Shown: one piece after another, positions 1 through 6,440 of the stretch
Layout: the number at the start of each line of letters is the position of its first letter
Position numbering within the stretch: the stretch's first letter is position 1
Assembly: GCA_029979405.1 (NCBI GenBank)
Contig: JAPOHM010000059.1
Span: forward strand, 1-8,181
Source of the DNA: Methanobacteriota archaeon
GTDB lineage: Archaea > Thermoplasmatota > Poseidoniia > Poseidoniales > Poseidoniaceae
Length of the DNA stretch: 8,181 nucleotides
Direction of reading: 5' to 3'
Position numbers and translations under genes: made by a program
Notes under the pieces: generated by a model
Databases searched by the model: none
What the model saw: only the letters and a program-made list of their open reading frames with translations
Told to the model about the DNA's origin: nothing

Positions 1-1406
1 GGCTTGGTTAATGTCGATTTGGTTATTATTTCTCTACCCTTGCGAGAATTATATATTTTTGATAGTTCGTAAACTTCCATTTTGTAAAGGTCACCAAGTG
101 GAGCGTATCCTCCTGCCATGTCTCCGTAAAGCGTACAATATCCCTGTCCTAATTCAGATTTATTTCCTGTAGCAATAGCCATCGCATTGTTTGAATTAGC
201 ATAAGCCATTACGATTAATCCACGTAGCCTTGCTTGAAGATTTTCACCAGCAATTGGATTTCCAGACTCCAATAGAACTGAAAGCTCGCCCTCCGTTGAA
301 TCGTGAAGACTGCTTATTGGTTGCATTACAAATTCAATACCCAATGCCTCGGCAGTTGCTCTTGCATCGTCGATACTGTGTTGGCTTGAATGTCTCGAAG
401 GCATTGATATTCCTGTAACATTCGACGGCCCAACCGCCTCTGCTGCGACGCATACGGCCAAAGCTGAATCAATCCCTCCAGATAGCCCCAGCACAATCTT
501 GGAGATACCGCTCTTTTTGCAATAATCTGACAACCCCATTGTAACGGCATCGAGTAAATCATCCAAACCAAGTTCGAGGTTTTCGTTTCCTGAAATTTTT
601 TGAAAGTCCCCGTCACCAATCCACAGTGTGTTATCAGGACCATCCAAATCAACCAATAAAATTCCTTCTTTCCACGCTGGAGCAATAATTACATCTCCAT
701 TTGGCCAAGCGACAATAGAGCGACCATCGAACAATAGGTCGTCGTTCCCACCGACTTGATTTGCGAGTAAAAAAGGATGATTAAGTGATTTCGCAGCCCT
801 TCTTGCAACCTCAACCCTCACCATGCATTTGTTTGCATGGTAAGGAGAAGCAGAGAGATTTACAGTAGCATCGAGGTGTACACCTTGCCTCCCCCAGTCC
901 ATTATCTGAGCAATAGGATCACTATTGTAATCGTTAGGTGTTTCACCAGAATGTTGCCAAGCATCCTCACAAATTGTGACACCAATATCCAATCCGGCTA
1001 TTGTTCTAGCAATTCCCGGCCTTTCATCTGACTGGAAGTAACGAGCCTCATCGAACACGTCGTAAGTTGGAAGTAATTGCTTGCGAGTTACTTCACGCGG
1101 TGATTCACCTGTTCGCACTGCACCATTACCGGGTAATGCTCTCTCAGAACCTGCATCTAGTGGAGTTCCTACTAAAATTGGAATTTCTGACTTCAAATTC
1201 AATGCACTTTCTTTACATTCGGTAACGAAATCTGATTGCAGTAGTAAATCCCTCGGTGGGTATCCAGAGATTACTAATTCTGAAGTAACTGCTAAACTCG
1301 CACCGTTTTCTTTGGCTATATTCGCCATTTTTTCGACGAGTAAGGAATTACCTCGTATATCGCCAACAAGCGGGTTTGCTTGTAGTAGTGCGATTTTGGC
1401 GGACAT
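1..1406 (-). CDS. nadE: Glutamine-dependent NAD+ synthase, 5' part (C-terminus beyond window)
   Basis: NadE makes NAD+ from nicotinic acid adenine dinucleotide, ATP and glutamine, the last step of NAD biosynthesis, in the cytoplasm. Reading the minus strand from the ATG at 1406 gives 468 uninterrupted codons to the window edge. Residues 1 to about 270 form a nitrilase-type glutaminase domain with the expected Glu43 (SELVISGYPPRDL), Lys109 (RKQLLPTY) and Cys146 (TICEDAW). Residues from about 280 form the synthetase domain: ATP pyrophosphatase P-loop SGGIDS at 309-314, MPSRHSSQHSIDDA at 335-348, GENLQARLRG at 387-396 and TGNKSELGQGYCTLYGDMAG at 413-432. Two-domain NadE proteins are usually about 540-580 residues, so roughly 70-110 residues are missing to the left. 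The start fits the family N-terminus (KIALLQANPLVGD right after Met) and has a GGAG upstream. The gene lies 51 bases downstream of the surface protein gene on the same strand, so co-transcription is possible. No frameshift or lost catalytic residue is seen. Confidence 0.96.
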   Translation of the reverse strand, partial: MSAKIALLQANPLVGDIRGNSLLVEKMANIAKENGASLAVTSELVISGYPPRDLLLQSDFVTECKESALNLKSEIPILVGTPLDAGSERALPGNGAVRTGESPREVTRKQLLPTYDVFDEARYFQSDERPGIARTIAGLDIGVTICEDAWQHSGETPNDYNSDPIAQIMDWGRQGVHLDATVNLSASPYHANKCMVRVEVARRAAKSLNHPFLLANQVGGNDDLLFDGRSIVAWPNGDVIIAPAWKEGILLVDLDGPDNTLWIGDGDFQKISGNENLELGLDDLLDAVTMGLSDYCKKSGISKIVLGLSGGIDSALAVCVAAEAVGPSNVTGISMPSRHSSQHSIDDARATAEALGIEFVMQPISSLHDSTEGELSVLLESGNPIAGENLQARLRGLIVMAYANSNNAMAIATGNKSELGQGYCTLYGDMAGGYAPLGDLYKMEVYELSKIYNSRKGREIITKSTLTK

Positions 1407-1410
1407 GTAA

Positions 1411-1416
1411 CTCCCC
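1411..1416 (-). promoter_or_regulatory. Possible Shine-Dalgarno for nadE
   Basis: On the minus strand the bases GGGGAG lie four bases before the nadE ATG. GGAG pairs with the usual archaeal or bacterial 16S 3' end, though the spacing is short. Together with the conserved protein N-terminus it supports the ATG at 1406 as the start. The remaining 40 or so bases of the gap (to 1457) show no clear hairpin terminator or TATA box, which fits read-through from the upstream gene. Confidence 0.4.
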
Positions 1417-1457
1417 TTGTCTAATCCAGAAGGCACTAACCTCTATGCTTTTGGCTC

Positions 1458-4400
1458 CTATAATTCTTCGAATTCTTCTATCTCGTATTCGTAATCATCT
1501 TCAAATTCGTTATTCTTGGCGGTAGCAAATCTCATCCAAGCCAACACATACAGCAAACCAACACAAAGCATGGTCATCGTCATGCCCAACACATACGGAT
1601 TAGTGGCTCCGATTGTATTCTCAAGGAATGCTTTTTCCTGAACTGGTTTTACGTCAATGAATGCAGAATAATGCACTTCTCCATCAATTGTGACTGCAAG
1701 TCTTTGCAAACCTGGTTCTGCGGGCTTCCAATCTACAATGTACGTGCCGACAGATTCCGCAGCAACTACGAATCTAGTATTTGCGATTTCTTCTGAATTA
1801 CCTGTGAGGTCAATTATCTCGACCTTGAGTGGAACCTCGCCTTCTTTCATTCCGTCATTCCTGACGTGAATTTGTACAACGACCGGTTCTTCGACCTCGA
1901 TTGAAACTTTTGAGACATCAATTCCACTTCTCTCTAGAGAAAATTGTGGTTCATATTTCACGAGATGCCAAGTATGAGCTGGATTGTTTTGGCTATTTTC
2001 AGCCTTTGAAAATTGATTACCTGCTAAATCTCTGCCTTCGAATCTTACCTTCAGTACCGTTTGTTCCTGAAGTATTTCTGCAGAAATTGAAGAAATATCG
2101 ATAGTTCCGGTAAATTCAAGTCTCAAACCTGAGTTATCATCACCATTCAATTGCATTTTCATGTCACCTGACATCAGTGGAATGTTATCGGTTACCGAAG
2201 TAACCCACCAATACATCCTCACAGAATCCTCATCTATACCGTGATTTTCAGATATCAGGACGGTTATTTCATGTAGCTGAGGCTCCAATACCGCTTCTTC
2301 CCTTGGTGATGTAAATTCAACTACCTCAGGCCCGTGTCCGTCTACTAATATCCACTGCACTGCTTCCGTTTGGCTTGTTGTATCTACTCCTTGTTCAGGC
2401 ATACAATCAACATTGTATGTCAATGGGTGAAGTCCTGATGAGAGAGGCGCAATTAGAGAAGCAGTGAAATCTCCCTGAATCGAATTTGTATATGTCCTTA
2501 CCCCGTTTATCTTGACTACGATTTGACATTCGAATTGTGGTTTATCGAGTGTCTGAGTGAAAAAGACTGGACCTGATAATTCCATAGATGAGCCCGGATT
2601 AACCCTCGCACCTGATTCGGTCAATGCACCATTTTCGACCCACAATGATAACTCGTTTGGAATCATCATTTCTGAAGAGAATCTCCACCTATTGTATGGG
2701 AATAAAGCAGAATCTATGTTTCCTGCTCTATCTGATACCTCAACTTTTGGCTCTCTCCTGGTATCTCCAAGGTCAGGTAGTGACCACTGCGGGGTAAAGT
2801 CGAGATGGAGCTTCAAATTTTGCTCGAAAGGTCCCGGGGCTAATCCGAAATTATCAGTAACTAGGCATGAATTTACAACAATATGATGAGAACCAGTATA
2901 ACATTCATTCGACGCTGAATCCCATATCAATTCTAAGTTATCTGATGGCACATTGCTTGCTAAAGACACTTTTATTTCGGATACATCTGAAATTCCATTC
3001 ATTTCTGAGAATGAAACATTTAGCCCGTAACTTTGCCCAGGGTGGAGCCAACTTCTTCTTCCATTTTCCCACTCGAACCCATCTGCATCTACTAGCGGGG
3101 CACCATCATTTCTTATTTGGTACATGAATAAATGATCGTCAACATTTCCAGAGCCACCTCCTAAGATAGAATATCCCGACTGGTCTGTTCCAACCACATA
3201 TCCCGCTACCTTTTCACCAGGGAAAGCAGAGGTGTCATCAACTACTGCGACATAGGAGCCAACGGGTGAATCTAAATCGTTTGGAATAGTCATCAGGCGA
3301 GGAATATATTCATTCTCACTCGGCCATCCATCATTATCGTAATCGTTAGCCCATTCTGTCCATAGCATTAGAGTGACGTTGGTTGGCAATACGGGTTGGT
3401 CAGTAATATTGACAATAATCTCTCGATTTTGGGAGGATGTGAAATGGTCAAAGAATCGTATATTGGATTCTGTAACTACAGGAGCAAGAGGGTCAATCTC
3501 AAAGGTTCTATTCAGCGCAGGGGTGTCACCGAGATCTCCGCCTGACAATGGTGAAATTACTGCTTCATAAGTGAGATTACCACTCGTAAATGGCGTAGTT
3601 GTTTCAACTAACCAATAATTACCGGAATAATCACTCGTGTTGGCGATGAGTTGTCCATTTCGGTATAGTGAAAGGTCGTATTCCCCAGGGAATGGCTTAC
3701 TATTTCCAAAGGGGGTGTTAAATCCAGCATCTATATGGAAAGTGATGTTTTGTTCCGCTTTTAGATACTTTTGTGATTCAACGATAACGCCTAATTCGTT
3801 AGTAATAATCATCTCTTCGAGAATTAGGTCGTTATGCACTGCTCCATTGGACCAAGTTTTGACTGCGGGCTTGGAAATAACTCCGTTTGTTAACTCGATT
3901 CTTGTTTCTATACGTAAGTCCTCTTGGTCATCAAATGACTGTGAAGTCCTGAATCTAATCGAAAGGTCGTGCAAATTAGATGTATGATTGTGAGTGACTG
4001 ATGTTTCATCGATAACGAGTGTCGAGTGGTCTCCAAATGATACAATACCACCCGACTGAACGGGAATTAACCACATTGCAGAGTGGTCGTCTGAAAATAA
4101 ATTCAAAATTATTCTCTGAGGAGATGAATCGTGAATCTGGACACGAGTGTTTACTTCCCGCCAATCGCTGGATGGAATCAACCTGCTTGTATGATTAGTC
4201 CAAGTCATTGCACCAATTTCAACATCACCAGAGTGGGTCATTGATATCACTTCAACATCGAGAGTACACTTTGAATCCGCTTGGAAATCCAGCGTCATAG
4301 ATGATGACTTAAATGGAATTAATCGTTCTCTATTTATTGACATAACCAATTCTTCAATCGCAGTAGAGACTATCATTTCCTCTGCCAAGTAAGGAATAAA

Positions 4401-6308
4401 CAAGCCTGACAATTCTCTGTCACCAGCATCGCTGATGACCTCTATTTTCGCATGAACGAATTCTACTCCGCCAGAGCGTTTTGCGGCTGGTGAATTATCC
4501 GTTTCGTAATTCAGGTCATCTAACTCTGATTCATTTAGAGAGATTCGCAAATGTGGAACATAGTCGGTTCCACCAACCTGCGCAATCATTTTGTTACCTA
4601 CCCACAATGCCAAATTCTGAACACCTAATCCTACCGTGCCCACATCTGAAACTGAGACTTCGAATGCGTGCGCATCTTTTGGAATGAAAATATCGTGCCA
4701 ACTGGTAGGATTAAGTCCAACTTTGAAGGATAAACTGTCGTTACTATTAGCAAATACGTCTTGATTGCCCCAGCTTCCAATTCCGTCTTGGGAAATCGAC
4801 CATTCTTTGCGGCCGTCGTCATCAACGTCGAGATACGGTGATTTTATTATCTCTGCAGGATACAATCTAAGATTTAGATTACTTGTCGACCACTGAGACC
4901 CATTTCCTACATATTTTATCCTAACATTTGATGCCCATTCTTCCAATTCAATGATTTGGTTCAGATTAGTTATTGTCTGCCAACCACCGTGATTAATAGA
5001 CATTTGAATCAAAGGAGAACCGCTGGTTTGTGTTTGAATTTTTACCGCCGTAAATGGTGTATCGATATCATAGGCTGGAGATATTAGTTCAGATGTAGAA
5101 TTTCCTTCATATGAATTTGAAATGTCATTATGTGTTACGCCATTCAACTGCCAATCAGAGCCACTTTCCATGAAAGAATCGAAGATATCTCCGCCTCCAG
5201 AAATTCTGTGAAGTCTTGGAGATTCACCATTTGAATTAGAAATAAATTGTAACTTTATTTTCAAAGAGGTATAGGATTCGTAATCTATTGAACTCAACCC
5301 TATTTCGGTACCTGTGCGATTCTCAAAACCGGGGATTGGCTGGTTAGTAGTAGCGTCAATAACGCTCCAGTTTAGATGGGCACCGTTTGGTATCTCCGCA
5401 TCGATAAACATTGGAGAATAAACTCCTTTGTCGATTAATTCATTAGAACCTGCACCCCATCCAAACGAACGAGTGGTCAAATTTGCTCCACTAGTTCCCG
5501 GAATAATTACATCGTCAAAGAACCAATAATCACAACAAGTTCCTGAGCCAGAATTTTGTCTTGCTCTAACTTGGAATGATGAATGATATGCGTCGGTCGG
5601 AAGATTGTAATTCACATTTGTCACTGAGCCACCGATTGTGGAGCCTGGAGAATAATGAAACTGTATCCATTGATTGTTTGAGTTCTTGTATTGTAGGTAA
5701 AAATTCTCGTTGGTATCTGGCTCTTCTCCACAGCCTGAATTACCCTGGCGGACCCATGCATTAATCGACAATCCTGCATATCCAGATAGGCTCACTGCAG
5801 GGCTGGTTACGTAAACGCTGCTACCCCTTGTCCACCAGGAACCGCCATTATTTCCGCTCATTCCACAAGTTATAGTTGTAGTTCGCTGGGCGTATGACGA
5901 ACTTGAGGAAGTCCATCCTTGTGCTCCATTATTGAAATCCCATGTAACTCCTTGGAAACCGAGTACTAAAGCTCCATCTGTATCGACTTCAAGGCCTGTT
6001 GTTGTAAATCCTGCTTGGCCCCAATCATCCCAGCTAAAGCCAGTCGACCGGTAACTATTACCGGATTTTATTTTCATTGAAATTGTTTGTAAGGCGTCGG
6101 TCGAACTCATTGCGATAGTTGGACCGATTCCTATGCTACCAGGGCCAGCAATGTTGACAGTGGTAACATCCCCTGACGTATTCATCTGGGTTTCATTTTC
6201 GGCTAACTCCTCTCCACCAGATTGGACCGCATACATCGATAATTGCGATGAACATAGCATTATCATAACTAGGGCCAGCGCTTTAGTCGCACCACCGAAG
6301 GTTGCCAT
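1458..6308 (-). CDS. Giant secreted, C-terminally membrane-anchored surface protein with reelin/MAM-like, Ig-like and calcium-loop regions
   Basis: I do not recognise a named family; the call is architectural. From the ATG at 6308 it has 1616 residues. Residues 1-27 look like a Sec signal peptide (Lys9, hydrophobic 10-18, likely cut after MYA). Residues 121-270 resemble a reelin/MAM-type jelly roll: WDFNNGAQGW at the front, a central CGEEPDTNENFYLQYKN strand pair, and closing DYWFFDDVIIPG. Beta-rich regions follow at about 275-371 and 378-483. An acidic calcium-type loop DVDDDGRKE is at 494-502 and an EF-hand-like loop DYDNDGWPSENE at 989-1000. Three Ig-like units (about 941-1048, 1068-1201, 1323-1433) end in D-x-[AS]-G-[NY]. 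Residues 1463-1553 look like a CARDB-type domain. One membrane helix (1572-1591) is followed by basic residues and a tail with 10 acidic residues in its last 17. The ectodomain has about 18 N-x-S/T sequons. It probably acts in adhesion, binding of sugars or particles, or the cell surface layer. A TTG at 6329 would add seven residues before the signal peptide and is less likely. Stop is TAG. Confidence 0.9.
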   Translation of the reverse strand: MATFGGATKALALVMIMLCSSQLSMYAVQSGGEELAENETQMNTSGDVTTVNIAGPGSIGIGPTIAMSSTDALQTISMKIKSGNSYRSTGFSWDDWGQAGFTTTGLEVDTDGALVLGFQGVTWDFNNGAQGWTSSSSSYAQRTTTITCGMSGNNGGSWWTRGSSVYVTSPAVSLSGYAGLSINAWVRQGNSGCGEEPDTNENFYLQYKNSNNQWIQFHYSPGSTIGGSVTNVNYNLPTDAYHSSFQVRARQNSGSGTCCDYWFFDDVIIPGTSGANLTTRSFGWGAGSNELIDKGVYSPMFIDAEIPNGAHLNWSVIDATTNQPIPGFENRTGTEIGLSSIDYESYTSLKIKLQFISNSNGESPRLHRISGGGDIFDSFMESGSDWQLNGVTHNDISNSYEGNSTSELISPAYDIDTPFTAVKIQTQTSGSPLIQMSINHGGWQTITNLNQIIELEEWASNVRIKYVGNGSQWSTSNLNLRLYPAEIIKSPYLDVDDDGRKEWSISQDGIGSWGNQDVFANSNDSLSFKVGLNPTSWHDIFIPKDAHAFEVSVSDVGTVGLGVQNLALWVGNKMIAQVGGTDYVPHLRISLNESELDDLNYETDNSPAAKRSGGVEFVHAKIEVISDAGDRELSGLFIPYLAEEMIVSTAIEELVMSINRERLIPFKSSSMTLDFQADSKCTLDVEVISMTHSGDVEIGAMTWTNHTSRLIPSSDWREVNTRVQIHDSSPQRIILNLFSDDHSAMWLIPVQSGGIVSFGDHSTLVIDETSVTHNHTSNLHDLSIRFRTSQSFDDQEDLRIETRIELTNGVISKPAVKTWSNGAVHNDLILEEMIITNELGVIVESQKYLKAEQNITFHIDAGFNTPFGNSKPFPGEYDLSLYRNGQLIANTSDYSGNYWLVETTTPFTSGNLTYEAVISPLSGGDLGDTPALNRTFEIDPLAPVVTESNIRFFDHFTSSQNREIIVNITDQPVLPTNVTLMLWTEWANDYDNDGWPSENEYIPRLMTIPNDLDSPVGSYVAVVDDTSAFPGEKVAGYVVGTDQSGYSILGGGSGNVDDHLFMYQIRNDGAPLVDADGFEWENGRRSWLHPGQSYGLNVSFSEMNGISDVSEIKVSLASNVPSDNLELIWDSASNECYTGSHHIVVNSCLVTDNFGLAPGPFEQNLKLHLDFTPQWSLPDLGDTRREPKVEVSDRAGNIDSALFPYNRWRFSSEMMIPNELSLWVENGALTESGARVNPGSSMELSGPVFFTQTLDKPQFECQIVVKINGVRTYTNSIQGDFTASLIAPLSSGLHPLTYNVDCMPEQGVDTTSQTEAVQWILVDGHGPEVVEFTSPREEAVLEPQLHEITVLISENHGIDEDSVRMYWWVTSVTDNIPLMSGDMKMQLNGDDNSGLRLEFTGTIDISSISAEILQEQTVLKVRFEGRDLAGNQFSKAENSQNNPAHTWHLVKYEPQFSLERSGIDVSKVSIEVEEPVVVQIHVRNDGMKEGEVPLKVEIIDLTGNSEEIANTRFVVAAESVGTYIVDWKPAEPGLQRLAVTIDGEVHYSAFIDVKPVQEKAFLENTIGATNPYVLGMTMTMLCVGLLYVLAWMRFATAKNNEFEDDYEYEIEEFEEL

Positions 6309-6324
6309 GTATGCATGGCATACA
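6308..6324. repeat. Perfect 17-bp inverted repeat touching the surface protein start codon
   Basis: TGTATGC and GCATACA form exact 7-base arms around a 3-base centre. On the minus strand the repeat ends on the first base of the surface protein ATG. As DNA it could be an operator for a dimeric regulator; as RNA it could form a 7-bp hairpin just ahead of the start codon. A second, smaller inverted repeat (CCATG, four bases, CATGG at 6305-6318) overlaps it. The symmetry is seen directly; a regulatory role is inference. Confidence 0.5.
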
Positions 6325-6440
6325 CTCAATGTAATTCAAAGCAACCCCCAAAAATAGTCAGGATTATATTCTGATTTCTAAATCTAACATTAGAAGTTGT
6401 AAACGACTGATTCAAAACATCTTAGCAACTCGGAACTAAC
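6309..6440. promoter_or_regulatory. Divergent intergenic control region between surface protein and ileS
   Basis: This stretch separates two divergently transcribed genes, so it should carry both promoters. The minus strand reads AATATAAT at 6370-6363, a fair TATA-like box; an archaeal start about 25 bases on would leave a leader of roughly 30 bases for the surface protein. On the plus strand TTTCTAAAT at 6375-6383 is a weak TATA-like match for ileS. Nested arms TTCTAA (6376-6381) and TTAGAA (6390-6395), with TCTAA/TTAGA inside, add partial symmetry. No Shine-Dalgarno is seen before the ileS ATG. Promoter positions are guesses from base composition and spacing. Confidence 0.35.

Noticed and set aside
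326..685. 119-residue open frame on the minus strand
   Set aside because: It overlaps nadE in another frame; the nadE frame carries all the conserved motifs through this stretch, so this one is a shadow.
1081..1410. 109-residue open frame on the plus strand
   Set aside because: It is antisense to the N-terminal glutaminase domain of nadE and shows no domain or start signal of its own.
1407..1457. Transcription terminator between the surface protein gene and nadE
   Set aside because: I find no stable hairpin followed by a T-run in these 51 bases.
2557..2886. 109-residue open frame on the plus strand
   Set aside because: It is antisense to the surface protein, low in recognisable features, and the minus-strand frame is continuous across it.
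6232..6260. Possible lipoprotein signal at Cys19 of the surface protein
   Set aside because: The residue before the cysteine is Leu rather than Gly, Ala or Ser, and the protein already has a C-terminal membrane anchor, so a lipobox is unlikely.
6309..6329. TTG start at 6329 for the surface protein
   Set aside because: It would put seven extra residues with Cys and His before a well-formed signal peptide; no Shine-Dalgarno supports it over the ATG at 6308.
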